Positions 1 through 8,977 are shown, numbered from the stretch's first letter. The stretch is 64,000 nt of DNA from Streptomyces sedi (GCF_006335015.1 NZ_VDGT01000003.1:372001-436000); one strand, 5' to 3'. The notes: generated by a model not told the origin, from the letters alone. Made by a program: numbers and translations.

Positions 1-641
1 GGCTCGCGGTCAGCGGGGACGGCGAGGTGGTCGCCGGCTGCGACCAGGCGAGCCGTTCCGTGCTGGCGTGGTCGGCGGCCGACGGCTCCCGGCTGGTGGA
101 CGGCTCCGCCGAGCCGCCCCGCGTCGGCGGCAGCGAGGCGGTCGCGGTCGACGCGGACGGCTCGCGGCTCGCGTTCCGGCTCTGCCGGCCCTACGAGCGC
201 GCCCCGGACGGCGGCGTCGCCGTACTCACCCCGGACGGCGGCGCGTTGCGCGTCCTGGCCACGGGGCTCGACTGGTGCGCGGGGCTGGTCTTCGCGCCCG
301 ACGGCACCCGGCTGATGGTGGTCGGCACGGCGGACGGCACCGCCGAGTCCGTGCTTCTCGACCCGGCGCTGCCCCCCGGCGAGGAGGTGGTCGAGCGGCG
401 GCGCCTGGCCGCGCTGCCCGCCGAGGCCGCCCACCAGACGCTTCGCCCGGTCTGGGGCGCGGCAGGCCCCAGGGCGGCTTTGCGCGTCGACCGCACCGTC
501 ACGGTCTGGGACCTGGCCGGCGGCGGCCCGCTCCGTTCCGTTTCCGACCTGGGCCGTTCCACGGCCTGGGCGCTCACCCCCGACGGCCGCGCGCTGGTCG
601 TCGCCTCCCCGGCCGAGATACGTGGTCACGACCTCGGCTGA
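1..641 (+). CDS. beta-propeller repeat protein, C-terminal part (5' end outside window)
   Basis: The reading frame is open from the left edge and ends with TGA at 639-641. About 210 residues are visible. They carry repeated blade-like units with the signature [F/L]-[A/T]-PDG-x-[R/T]-L (for example FAPDGTRL and LTPDGRAL), as in WD40/YVTN-type propellers. The last 70 residues resemble the last 70 of the next gene (shared VW-x-AAGPRA and a closing PDG-x-x-LV block), so the two are tandem paralogs 36 bp apart. No signal peptide or enzyme motif is visible in the part present. The function is unknown. A role in protein-protein scaffolding is an inference from the fold only. Confidence 0.75.
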   Translation, partial: LAVSGDGEVVAGCDQASRSVLAWSAADGSRLVDGSAEPPRVGGSEAVAVDADGSRLAFRLCRPYERAPDGGVAVLTPDGGALRVLATGLDWCAGLVFAPDGTRLMVVGTADGTAESVLLDPALPPGEEVVERRRLAALPAEAAHQTLRPVWGAAGPRAALRVDRTVTVWDLAGGGPLRSVSDLGRSTAWALTPDGRALVVASPAEIRGHDLG

Positions 642-677
642 CCCCTGACTTCGCCCGCCGAACCAAGGACGGACGTC

Positions 678-3278
678 ATGAACGCCTCCGACCCCCCACC
701 GCCCACCACCCCCCGCGACCCGGCCGACGGCCGCGCGCGGCACGGCACTTCGGAGACCGCGCCCGAGGAGGCCGTGCGGGCGTTGCTCGCCGAGCGGCCG
801 AGCGAGCGGGCCTGGTGGGAGATATGCCGCCTGCTGGAGCTGGTGCCTCCGGAGCGGCTGGACGCGCTGCGCGCCGAGGCGCTGCGGTGGCCCGCGGCCC
901 AGCGCCCGATGCCGGACGGCTGGTGGGCGCGGTGGACCTCGGGTGACGTGCGCCCGCACCACGCGTTCGCCGGCACTCGCGCGCTGGGCCGCCTCGACCA
1001 CGTGGAGACCGGCACGGTCGACCACCCGGTGGCGGAGGACTGGGCGGAGGAGGACGATCCGGCGACGGCGCCCCCGGTGGTCCTTCCGCCGGCCCACGCC
1101 GCCGACCAACCGGGGGACGAGGCGCGCACGGCGTACTTCTACAACGGCGCCAGCGCCGTCGCCGCACCCGCCGGGCTGCGTTGGCTGGCGTTGGCCGCCG
1201 CCGCCGAGTGGCATCACAACGGCGGGGACATCGCCCGCTGGGAGACCACGAGGGACGCGCCGCTGGTCTGGTACCTGGACGGCACCCAGTTCCACGACGA
1301 GTGTTACGACCTGCAACTCTCCCCGGACGGCGACCTCGCGGTGGCCGCCGTCGAGGGCGCCTGGCACGCCTGGTCGGCGGCGACGGGCGAGCGGCTGTGG
1401 CGGGTCCGGCCCCACGCTGCCGGGAGCGGGGAGGGCGTGGAGGAGGGGCTCGTCCCCGAGGAGGCCGAGGTCAGCATGGACGACCTGGTCCGCTTCGGCT
1501 TCTCGGCCGACGGGCGGCGGCTCGCCGTCGGCACCGGCAGCTCCGACGTGGTCGCCGTGCTGGCCGCCGACACGGGCGCGGTGCTGCTGCGGCTGGAGGG
1601 CGACGACGCGTTCGGCCCGGTCGCGCTGGACGCCTCGGGGGAGTCGCTGGCCCACGCGGCGCCCGCGGGACGGGTGGTGCTGCGCTCCGTGCCGGACGGC
1701 CGGGTGCTGGCCGTCGCCGACACGGGGCTCAGCTCGATCGCCGCGCTGGCGCTGTCGCCGGACGGGGAGGGGCTCTTCGTGGTCGGCGGGGTGGTGGGCG
1801 GCGCTCCGGAGCGCGCCGGCATCGGGACGACGGCGCGGCCTGCCGCCCGTCGGCTGACCGTGGAGCGGGACGGCGACCAGCTCACGCTGGTCGGCCAACC
1901 CCTGCTGCGGCCCCGCGAGTTCCCCGAGGGCCTGGACGCGGACTCGCCCGCGGCGGCGATCACCGCGCGGGCCTGTTGGACGCCGAGCGGCCCCTACGGC
2001 TTCGTCGGCGCCGACTTCGGTTCGCTGCTCTTCGACGGCGCCGGCCGCACCCTGTGGGCCGACCCGGCCAACGCCATCGCGGCCTTCACCCCGGACGGCC
2101 GCGCGCTGGTGGTGGTGCAGGAGGAGATCGACGCCTGGTTCCTCGCCGGTCTTGAGCGGCCTGAGGAGGCGCCGGAGGAGGAGCCGCCGCCGGGCCGGGT
2201 GCTGCTCGCCGGGCTGCCGCCCGCGCTCGCCGGACCGGTCTCGGCCGGCGGAGGCGAGTCGGCCGAGCTGCCCTGTTCCCACTGGTCGGTGCGGGTCGCC
2301 GCCGTGGCGGACGACGCGCGGGCGCTCGCCTTCTGCGCCAAGCTGGACCGGGACTCGGTCGGCCGGCCGCAGGTCCTGTGCCGCTGGCCGGACGGCGGCG
2401 CCGGCGAACGGCCGCCGCACATCCGGCTGCTGCCCGAGGTCCCCGGCTCCTCCTACCTCTCCGACCTGGTCTTCGCCCCCTCGGGCGAGGTCCTGGCCCG
2501 CGGTCTGCTGGGCGACGAGTCGGCGCTGGCGCTCGACGAGGTGGGAACGGGCACCACCCGCTGGGTGTACACGCTGCCCCCGGTCCCCTGGGACGAGGAG
2601 GAGCGGCTGCGCGTCGCGTTCAGCGCGGACGGCTCGCGGGTGGCGCTCGCCGCCCATGTCACCGGCCGCGTCGTGGTGTTGGACGTGCGGAGCGGGAAGC
2701 CGTTGGTCTCGCTGAAGACCGGGTCGGCCAGGGACTGGAGCGCGTGGCGCGGGGTCCGGGTGGACACGGCGGCGCTGGACGCCGCGGGGGAGCGGGTCGC
2801 CTTCGGCGTGCGGGACGCGGCGAGCCGGGTGGTGGTCCGGGAGGTGGCGGGTGGCGGCGTCGTGCCGGTCGCCGCTCCGGCCGGGCTGCGGCAGGTCACC
2901 GGGCTGGCCTTCGCGCCGGACGGCCGGACACTGGCCGTCGCCGGCGCGACCCACCGGGCGCACGCGGGGCTGTGGCTGCTGGCCGTGGGGGAGGAGACGG
3001 GCGGCGCGGCGGTGCCGCCGGTGACCGCCGTGCGCGACCTGCCGATGTTCGACCAGCCGGACGGCCAGTTGGTCTGGTCGGCGGCCGGGCCCCGGGCCTA
3101 CTTCCCCGGCAGTCACGGTTGGGGCGCGGTCTGGGACGCGGGGGCGCGGCGGACGTGGACGGAGATACCGTTCGGCTCCGCCGACGGCGGCGTGGCCCTC
3201 TCGCCGGACGGTGGGACGCTGGTGACGGTGACCCAGTTCGGGGCGAGAAGCTGGCCGTTGCCGTTGCCGCCGCCCTGA
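678..3278 (+). CDS. large beta-propeller (WD40-like) hypothetical protein
   Basis: This 866-residue protein starts at ATG 678, behind a weak AAGGACGG-type RBS and shortly after the upstream paralog. Residues 1-170 are a Trp- and Arg-rich helical region without a recognised domain. From about 210 to the end it is built from repeated SPDG/SADG/APDG blade motifs, enough for two propellers. Long acidic, Pro-rich linkers (around residues 495-510, EEAPEEEPPP) separate blades. No transmembrane segment or signal peptide is seen, so it is probably cytosolic. Tandem arrangement with the preceding gene suggests duplication. The function is not recognised. Streptomycetes often carry such proteins in accessory regions. 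Confidence 0.75.
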   Translation: MNASDPPPPTTPRDPADGRARHGTSETAPEEAVRALLAERPSERAWWEICRLLELVPPERLDALRAEALRWPAAQRPMPDGWWARWTSGDVRPHHAFAGTRALGRLDHVETGTVDHPVAEDWAEEDDPATAPPVVLPPAHAADQPGDEARTAYFYNGASAVAAPAGLRWLALAAAAEWHHNGGDIARWETTRDAPLVWYLDGTQFHDECYDLQLSPDGDLAVAAVEGAWHAWSAATGERLWRVRPHAAGSGEGVEEGLVPEEAEVSMDDLVRFGFSADGRRLAVGTGSSDVVAVLAADTGAVLLRLEGDDAFGPVALDASGESLAHAAPAGRVVLRSVPDGRVLAVADTGLSSIAALALSPDGEGLFVVGGVVGGAPERAGIGTTARPAARRLTVERDGDQLTLVGQPLLRPREFPEGLDADSPAAAITARACWTPSGPYGFVGADFGSLLFDGAGRTLWADPANAIAAFTPDGRALVVVQEEIDAWFLAGLERPEEAPEEEPPPGRVLLAGLPPALAGPVSAGGGESAELPCSHWSVRVAAVADDARALAFCAKLDRDSVGRPQVLCRWPDGGAGERPPHIRLLPEVPGSSYLSDLVFAPSGEVLARGLLGDESALALDEVGTGTTRWVYTLPPVPWDEEERLRVAFSADGSRVALAAHVTGRVVVLDVRSGKPLVSLKTGSARDWSAWRGVRVDTAALDAAGERVAFGVRDAASRVVVREVAGGGVVPVAAPAGLRQVTGLAFAPDGRTLAVAGATHRAHAGLWLLAVGEETGGAAVPPVTAVRDLPMFDQPDGQLVWSAAGPRAYFPGSHGWGAVWDAGARRTWTEIPFGSADGGVALSPDGGTLVTVTQFGARSWPLPLPPP

Positions 3279-3319
3279 CCGACCCGGCCGCGAAGCCCCC
3301 GCCGAAACGTTCACTTTCT

Positions 3320-3361
3320 GGAAGCCGGAAGCCGGAAGCCGGAAGCCGGAAGCCCGAAGCC
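3320..3361. repeat. 7-bp tandem repeat GGAAGCC x6
   Basis: Six head-to-tail copies of a 7-bp unit lie just after the propeller gene: five exact GGAAGCC and a last copy beginning with C. A 7-bp period would shift frame if it were translated, which fits a non-coding position. Confidence 0.9.
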
Positions 3362-3381
3362 GCCTGCCCCGTGACGCACCG

Positions 3382-3412
3382 CGCCCCCGCTGCCGGCAGG
3401 GCAGCGGGGGCG
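3382..3412 (+). terminator. stem-loop terminator after propeller gene
   Basis: A perfect 13-bp GC-rich stem (3382-3394 with 3400-3412) has a 5-nt loop and no T-run, the usual streptomycete form. It lies 104 bp after the propeller stop codon. Confidence 0.7.
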
Positions 3413-3452
3413 GGCGCGTGGGGGGTTCTCGGGGAGTGTGCGCCACCGGGCT

Positions 3453-3492
3453 CCCCGAGGGTCCGGTCAGTCACCGGGCCGGACCCTCGGGG
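3453..3492 (-). terminator. stem-loop terminator after GH6 cellulase gene
   Basis: A perfect 14-bp inverted repeat (3453-3466 with 3479-3492) has a 12-nt loop and lies 31 bp past the GH6 stop codon. With the hairpin at 3382 it separates the two convergent genes. Confidence 0.75.
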
Positions 3493-3522
3493 GCGCGGGT
3501 CACACGGTGATCGACGGGTCGA

Positions 3523-4917
3523 TCACAGCGGGGGGTAGGCGTTGGCCAGCAGCTCCTGGAACTGCGCGGAGAACCAGTGCCCGGAGATCGGGGCGTCCGC
3601 CAGGGCGCCCGACGGGTTGTTGTTGTTGCGCGGGTTCCCCTCGTAGGTGGGGTCGCACATCCGGTCGAAGCCCTTGCCCTCGTCGTTCGGGATCTCCTCG
3701 CTGGAGCCGTCCGACTCGCCGGGAGGCTTGACCCACACGTAGGCGTCGATGCCCTCGGCCGGCGAGGCCTCGGGACGCTCGCCGATGCCGGCGCCGGTCT
3801 GGTTGCACCAGTTGCCGGCGTGGATCCGCTGGTCGACGCGGCTGCCCTCGACGTACGCGTTCACGTCGGTCTCGGGACCGGGGCCGCTGGGCCGGTCGGG
3901 GCCGCCCCAGCCGCTGCGCGAGGTGTCGATCAGCATCCCGATGTCCGAGCTGAAGCCCTGGGAGACCAGTTCCTCGCGGAAGCCCTGGGCGAAGGTCTGG
4001 TTGTCGACGTAGTAGTTCCAGTCGACCCAGTCGCTCTCGCGCACCGAGGTGCCGTTGACGGTGTCGTCGATGGTGTAGTGGGGCTCGACCGTCGGGCCGA
4101 AGTTGGCCGTGTTGACGATGAAGCCGTGCACGTCGTCGGCGCTGGCGCCGCCGGTGGAGACGGTCTCGGCGAACAACTCGGCCGAGGGGGTGAAGTTGCT
4201 GTCCCAGCCGAGCCAGCCGTAGTGGCCGGCGTCGACGTAGTTGTAGACGTTCTCGATGGCGCCCAGGGTCTCCAGCGCGTACGCGACGCCGTTGACGTAG
4301 TTGCCGTTGGCCAGCATCTCGTCGCACTCGGGCGTGGCGGTCTCGCGCGGGCTGACGTTGGTCACCAGGTTGGGCAGCGAGTCGATCTCGATGACCGTGA
4401 CGATCCGCAGGTCGGCGTAGGCCGGGTCGCCGATGATCTCGGCGATCGGGTCGATGAACTCCGACTGGTAGCGGTCGAGTTCGTCCGGGCCGAGCTCGCC
4501 GTTGGAGGCGAGCGCGGAGCAGTCGCGACCCGGCAGGTTGTAGATCACGACCTGGAAGACGAAGTTGTCCTGGCCCTCGGCCTGGACCAGCGCGTTGTCG
4601 AGGTGCTCGCGCAGGCCGGTGCTGTTGCCGGCCGAGCCGCCTTCGATCGCGGAGATCTGGTCCAGCCAGACGGCGGTGGGCTCGTCGGCGATGGCGTCGC
4701 CGCCCGGCTCGGCGGAGGCGTTGGCCGACCAGTCGGGGTTCACGTAGACGCCGGCGCCCTCGTACGGGTTGTCGACCCGTTCGAGCGGCCGGGCGTCGTC
4801 GTTGGCGTTGGCCGTGGTGAGCGTTCCGAGTGTCATCACTCCGGCGCCGAGCAGGGCGCCCGCGACGAGCGCGGTCCGCTTCCTGGCGCGGTGACGTGGG
4901 GGGTTGGTGCGGCTCAT
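3523..4917 (-). CDS. secreted glycoside hydrolase family 6 cellulase (endoglucanase/cellobiohydrolase)
   Basis: The 464-residue protein starts at ATG 4917 behind a GGAGGAAG RBS. Residues 1-39 form a signal peptide (basic N-region, hydrophobic core, cleavage near ANA). The rest is one GH6 catalytic domain. The family motif YNLPGRDC carries the expected general-acid Asp (about D132), and an early WLDQI block precedes it. GH6 enzymes hydrolyse beta-1,4-glucan with inversion, outside the cell. No CBM2 or Ser/Thr linker is present, unlike many streptomycete GH6 enzymes, so the protein is essentially a bare catalytic domain. It is divergent from the GH48 gene across a region with CebR-type boxes, which suggests co-induction by cello-oligosaccharides. 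Exo versus endo mode cannot be decided from sequence alone. Confidence 0.93.
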   Translation of the reverse strand: MSRTNPPRHRARKRTALVAGALLGAGVMTLGTLTTANANDDARPLERVDNPYEGAGVYVNPDWSANASAEPGGDAIADEPTAVWLDQISAIEGGSAGNSTGLREHLDNALVQAEGQDNFVFQVVIYNLPGRDCSALASNGELGPDELDRYQSEFIDPIAEIIGDPAYADLRIVTVIEIDSLPNLVTNVSPRETATPECDEMLANGNYVNGVAYALETLGAIENVYNYVDAGHYGWLGWDSNFTPSAELFAETVSTGGASADDVHGFIVNTANFGPTVEPHYTIDDTVNGTSVRESDWVDWNYYVDNQTFAQGFREELVSQGFSSDIGMLIDTSRSGWGGPDRPSGPGPETDVNAYVEGSRVDQRIHAGNWCNQTGAGIGERPEASPAEGIDAYVWVKPPGESDGSSEEIPNDEGKGFDRMCDPTYEGNPRNNNNPSGALADAPISGHWFSAQFQELLANAYPPL

Positions 4918-5277
4918 TGCGGTGCTTCCTCCAGATGGTTGCGTCGGCGCGACCTGGGGTGCGGGTCGTGCCGTCGTGCGTCAGGTAAGGAAGGGCGAAC
5001 CGGTGGGCTCACCGGACCCGTGCCGTGTCGGCGGGAACGGTCGCCCGGACGACCCCGAAGGCGCCGCCGGGCCCCGCGCCCGTCGCACGCCCACGCGTCC
5101 TCCAGGTGAGGCCGGTCGGAGGGCGAAGGAGCCCTCCGCTGTGCCGCCGTCCGCCGGAGGCGGGCAGGCGACGGGTGGCCGAACACTCGTGGTGGCTGTG
5201 GGGTGGTGGGGGACAAGGGGGTGCTCTCGGAAGCGGCTCCGGTTCGTCCTGCGCCCGTCCTGGCGCCTCGATCGGCT

Positions 5278-5291
5278 TGGGACCGCTCCCA
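5278..5291. promoter_or_regulatory. CebR-type operator, 13/14 match
   Basis: TGGGACCGCTCCCA differs from the palindromic CebR box TGGGAGCGCTCCCA at one base. It lies in the 581-bp divergent gap between the GH6 and GH48 genes. CebR is the LacI-family cellobiose-responsive repressor of cellulose-utilisation genes in Streptomyces (family knowledge). The gap holds no convincing gene of its own. Confidence 0.85.
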
Positions 5292-5392
5292 CTGGTTGAA
5301 GGGACCGTAGGGCAATCACCCCCCTTCCGCCAAGGGGGCGTTCAAGAATTCGTCGCTGACCTGCCGCTTAATCATGGGGTTTCCTCGGGGGG

Positions 5393-5421
5393 TTGACGTG
5401 TTCAGGTAATGCTCGGATTCT
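5393..5421 (+). promoter_or_regulatory. predicted promoter of GH48 gene
   Basis: TTGACG (5393-5398) is followed after 17 bp by GATTCT (5416-5421). The CebR-type box begins at the next base, so a bound repressor would cover the transcription start. The -10 match is moderate. Confidence 0.5.
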
Positions 5422-5435
5422 TGGGAGCGCTCCCA
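5422..5435. promoter_or_regulatory. CebR operator, exact palindrome
   Basis: TGGGAGCGCTCCCA is a perfect 14-bp palindrome identical to the known CebR box, 63 bp upstream of the GH48 start codon. Confidence 0.92.
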
Positions 5436-5498
5436 CTGGCCTGTGCACGTCACCCCGACGGGCACCTCTTTTCCCCCTCCGAGCCGCGAGGAGGTTCG

Positions 5499-7571
5499 AT
5501 GCGAATCCACCGTGGATCTCCCATCGGGACTTCAACAAGAGCGAGAACACGCAACAAGAGCCGCCGACTCTGGGTCGCGGGTGCCGTGGCCCTGTCCCTG
5601 CCGCTCGGGCTGACCGCCGCGGGCAACGGCAACGCCAGCACGCCGGCCGCCGGGGACGGCGTCGGCGTGGCGCAGTACGAGGACCAGTTCCTGGAGTTGT
5701 ACGAGAAGATCAAGGACCCGGCCAGCGGGTACTTCTCGCCCGAGGGCATCCCGTACCACGCGGTCGAGACGCTGATCATCGAGGCCCCGGACCACGGTCA
5801 CGAGACCACGTCCGAGGCCTACTCCTATCTGATCTGGCTGGAGGCGCAGTACGGCCAGGTCACCGGCGACTGGGAGCCGTTCAACGACTCCTGGGCGCTG
5901 ATGGAGGAGTACATGATCCCCGGCGCCGCGGATCAGCCGACCAACAGCTTCTACGACCCGTCGTCCCCGGCGACCTACGCGCCGGAGTCCGACGACCCCT
6001 CGAACTACCCGGCGCCGTTGGACCCCAACGTCCCCGTCGGCGAGGACCCGTTGGCGAACGAGCTGTCGTCCTCCTACGGCACGGACGACATCTACGCCAT
6101 GCACTGGCTCCAGGACGTGGACAACGTCTACGGCTACGGCAACACCCCGGGCGACCCGTGCGGCGGCAACGCCGACGGCCCGTCGTTCATCAACACCTTC
6201 CAGCGCGGTCCGCAGGAGTCGGTGTGGGAGACCGTTCCCCACCCCTCCTGCGACGACTTCAGCTTCGGTGGCGAGAACGGCTACCTCGACCTGTTCACCG
6301 ACGACGCGGCGTACGCCCAGCAGTGGCGGTACACCAACGCCCCGGACGCCGACGCCCGCGCCGTGCAGGCGGCCTACTGGGCCAACCAGTGGGCCTCCGA
6401 ACAGGGCAACCAGGCGCAGGTCGCCGAGACCGTGGAGAAGGCGGCCCAACTGGGCGACTATCTGCGGTACTCGATGTACGACAAGTACTTCAAGCAGGTC
6501 GGTGACTGCGTCGGTCCGAACGAGTGCCCGGCCGGCAGCGGCAAGGACAGCTCGCAGTACCTGATGTCCTGGTACTTCGCCTGGGGCGGCGCGCTCGACA
6601 CGTCCGCCGGCTGGTCCTGGCGGATCGGCTCCAGCTTCAACCACTTCGGCTACCAGAACCCGCTCGCCGCCTACGCGCTCTCCTCGGACGACGCGCTGGT
6701 CCCCGACTCGCCGACGGCGGGCGAGGACTGGGGAGCGAGCCTGGACCGGATGGTCGAGTTCTACCGCTGGCTCCAGTCCGCCGAGGGCGGCATCGCCGGT
6801 GGCGCCAACAACAGCTGGGACGGCGCCTACGGCGATCCCCCGGCCGACACCTCCACGTTCTACGGCATGTGGTACGACGAGGACCCGGTCTACCACGACC
6901 CGCCGTCCAACGAGTGGTTCGGGATGCAGGCGTGGTCCATGCAGCGCCTGGCCGAGTACTACTACGAGTCGGGCGACGAACTGGCCGGCGAGGTGCTGGA
7001 CAAGTGGGTCGCCTGGGTGCTGCCCGAGGTGACCGTGGGCGACGGCGCCGACTTCGCGATCCCGGCGACGCTCTCCTGGTCCGGCCAGCCGGACACCTGG
7101 GACCCGGCCAGCCCGGGCGACAACGCCGGCCTGCACGTCGAGGTCGTCGGACACTCCCAGGACGTGGGCGTGGCCGGTTCGTTGGCGAACGCGCTGACCT
7201 ACTACGCGGCGGCGAGCGGCGACACGGCGGCCCAGGAGACGGCGGCCGGGTTGTTGGACGCGCTGCTGGCCAACTCCGACGACATCGGGGTGGCCACCGA
7301 GGAGTCCCGCGAGGACTTCAGCCGCTTCGGCGACGAGGTCTACATCCCGTCCGGCTTCAGTGGCACGATGCCCAACGGCGACGTGATCGAGCCGGGCGCG
7401 ACCTTCGAGTCGCTGCGCTCCTTCTACCAGGACGACCCGGACTGGCCGCAGGTGGAGGAGTACCTGAACGGTGGCGAGGCGCCGACGTTCACCTACCACC
7501 GCTTCTGGGCGCAGGCGGACATCGCGATCGCGCTGGCCACCTACACCAACCTCTTCGGCGAGGAGGCGTGA
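5499..7571 (+). CDS. secreted glycoside hydrolase family 48 reducing-end cellobiohydrolase
   Basis: The start is ATG 5499 behind GAGGAGG, giving 690 residues. An upstream in-frame ATG at 5409 overlaps the CebR box region and lacks an RBS. Residues 1-45 form a long signal peptide with an RR pair (SRRLWV), possibly Tat-dependent. The remainder is a single GH48 (alpha/alpha)6 domain. The motif EAPDHGHETTSEA contains the two conserved Glu residues (E95 and E106, the latter the expected proton donor). GH48 enzymes act processively from the reducing chain end and synergise with GH6 enzymes. No CBM is attached, which is unusual for actinobacterial GH48. The divergent GH6 gene and shared operators indicate a cellulolytic pair. 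Confidence 0.95.
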   Translation: MRIHRGSPIGTSTRARTRNKSRRLWVAGAVALSLPLGLTAAGNGNASTPAAGDGVGVAQYEDQFLELYEKIKDPASGYFSPEGIPYHAVETLIIEAPDHGHETTSEAYSYLIWLEAQYGQVTGDWEPFNDSWALMEEYMIPGAADQPTNSFYDPSSPATYAPESDDPSNYPAPLDPNVPVGEDPLANELSSSYGTDDIYAMHWLQDVDNVYGYGNTPGDPCGGNADGPSFINTFQRGPQESVWETVPHPSCDDFSFGGENGYLDLFTDDAAYAQQWRYTNAPDADARAVQAAYWANQWASEQGNQAQVAETVEKAAQLGDYLRYSMYDKYFKQVGDCVGPNECPAGSGKDSSQYLMSWYFAWGGALDTSAGWSWRIGSSFNHFGYQNPLAAYALSSDDALVPDSPTAGEDWGASLDRMVEFYRWLQSAEGGIAGGANNSWDGAYGDPPADTSTFYGMWYDEDPVYHDPPSNEWFGMQAWSMQRLAEYYYESGDELAGEVLDKWVAWVLPEVTVGDGADFAIPATLSWSGQPDTWDPASPGDNAGLHVEVVGHSQDVGVAGSLANALTYYAAASGDTAAQETAAGLLDALLANSDDIGVATEESREDFSRFGDEVYIPSGFSGTMPNGDVIEPGATFESLRSFYQDDPDWPQVEEYLNGGEAPTFTYHRFWAQADIAIALATYTNLFGEEA

Positions 7572-7804
7572 CGAGTCCGCGATGAGGCGCGGCGGTCCGC
7601 GACGAGGTGTGGCGGACCGGTGCCAACCATCCGGAACAGCCGGTTACGTCCCGGTCCGGACGCGGCAAGTCGCCGAACGGAGCCGGTAAGTGACGGGACG
7701 ATGCATGAACCGGCTCCGAGCGGCGTAGCCTCTCTCACGGAGCTGTAGCCGGTGGGGAACGGGACGCGCGTGCGTGCCCCGCTCCCCGCCGGCCCCACGC
7801 ACCA

Positions 7805-7840
7805 CCGAGGGCCCTGGTGAGAGCGCACCAGGGCCCTCGG
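7805..7840 (+). terminator. terminator after GH48 gene
   Basis: A perfect 15-bp inverted repeat (7805-7819 with 7826-7840) has a 6-nt loop. The 385-bp gap 7572-7956 holds this and the next hairpin and no credible gene. Confidence 0.7.
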
Positions 7841-7874
7841 GTTCGCCGCGCCTCCCTGGGGGCGGGTGCACAGA

Positions 7875-7912
7875 GGAAGGGGGCGCGCGCCAACTGGCGC
7901 GCGCCCCCTTCC
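7875..7912 (-). terminator. terminator after SCO2400-family gene (probably bidirectional)
   Basis: A perfect 17-bp stem (7875-7891 with 7896-7912) has a 4-nt loop. It lies 44 bp past the stop codon of the minus-strand gene and also faces the GH48 transcript. Confidence 0.75.
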
Positions 7913-7956
7913 CGTTCAGGCTTCCCCGTGTGTCAGGCGCTATCGGCGGGCCGGCG

Positions 7957-8775
7957 TCACCAGCACCACCACAGGACGCAGGAGTCGTCGTCCCCCTCGT
8001 CCTCGCCCGGGTCCTCGCCGCCGCCGTCGTCCGGGGGCGTGGTCGGGTCGGGGTCCGGTGGGGACGGGGCGCCGCCCTCACCCGGGTCGTCCGGCCCCGG
8101 CTCCTCGGGTCCGTCGGCGGGGTCGGTCGGCTCGACGGTCCCCCCGTGCTCGGTGGGGGCCGGCTCCGACTCGGCTTCCCGCTCCTCCTCGGGCTCCTCG
8201 GACGGGGTCCGCTCCCCTTCCTCGTCCTCGCTCTCGGAGGCGTCCGCGGTCGCGGGGTCCGCGGTGGCGTCCTCCGTGCCGTCGCCGGTGGGGCCGTCGG
8301 CCGCCGGGTCCGCCGCGTCGTCGTCCGCCGCCGTCTCCGACTCGGCGGCCGAGGGCGAGTCCCTGGCCTCCGCCACCTCCTCCTCCGACTCGCTGGCCGG
8401 CATCACCACCTCGCCGACCTCCGCCACGGCCACGCCCAGCACCAGCAGCCCCAGCACGCCGGCTATCAGATAGCGGCGGCGCCCCGGGCCGCTGGCCGCG
8501 TGGCTCGCGCGCCGGCGCGGGCGCTCCTCCGACGCGCCCCCGGGCTCCTCCTCGGCGGCGGCGGGGAGCGCGGCGGTCCCGCCGTCGCCGGCCCGCGCGC
8601 GTTCGCGCCGCTCCCGGCGCCCGCCGGCGGCCGGCGGGGCGGCGGCGGGCTCGCCGGCGGCGGCGCGGTCGGCGCCCGCCTCGCCCGCCCTGCCGGGCCA
8701 CGCGGCCAACTCCCCGCAGCCGGGGCAGATCAGCGCGCCGTTGATGTGGCGGCGGCACGTCTCGCAGTAGTCCAT
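7957..8775 (-). CDS. SCO2400-family zinc-ribbon membrane protein with acidic tail
   Basis: The start at ATG 8775 gives 272 residues beginning MDYC, the conserved beginning of the family. A longer frame from 8817 has no family support. Residues 4-20 contain two CxxC knuckles (C4/C7 and C17/C20) that should bind zinc. A basic stretch and one transmembrane helix (about residues 100-122) follow. The C-terminal 145 residues are Glu/Asp/Ser/Pro-rich and probably outside the membrane, ending in an odd CVLWWCW cluster. The family is widespread in Streptomyces and has no assigned biochemical function. The gene stands alone between a terminator and the divergent SRAP gene. Confidence 0.8.
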   Translation of the reverse strand: MDYCETCRRHINGALICPGCGELAAWPGRAGEAGADRAAAGEPAAAPPAAGGRRERRERARAGDGGTAALPAAAEEEPGGASEERPRRRASHAASGPGRRRYLIAGVLGLLVLGVAVAEVGEVVMPASESEEEVAEARDSPSAAESETAADDDAADPAADGPTGDGTEDATADPATADASESEDEEGERTPSEEPEEEREAESEPAPTEHGGTVEPTDPADGPEEPGPDDPGEGGAPSPPDPDPTTPPDDGGGEDPGEDEGDDDSCVLWWCW

Positions 8776-8977
8776 GGCTCCCCGTTCCGTTGCGATGGAC
8801 CAGTGGGGGTTTCGCACACCCTAGCGTCGCGGGAGCGCGTCCACGGGACGGCGACGAAACGGCCACGGGAGCCCCATCAGCCGTCAACTCCTCCTCCTCT
8901 TCGCGTCGTTTGGCCGGGGCGCCCGTCCTGCCGAGGCCGCTCCCGGCGCTCGGATCCCGGTTGTCAGAGCCCGCCGC

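Noticed and set aside
5409..5498. earlier ATG start for GH48
   Set aside because: No RBS, and it overlaps the CebR operator; ATG 5499 has GAGGAGG and a standard signal peptide.
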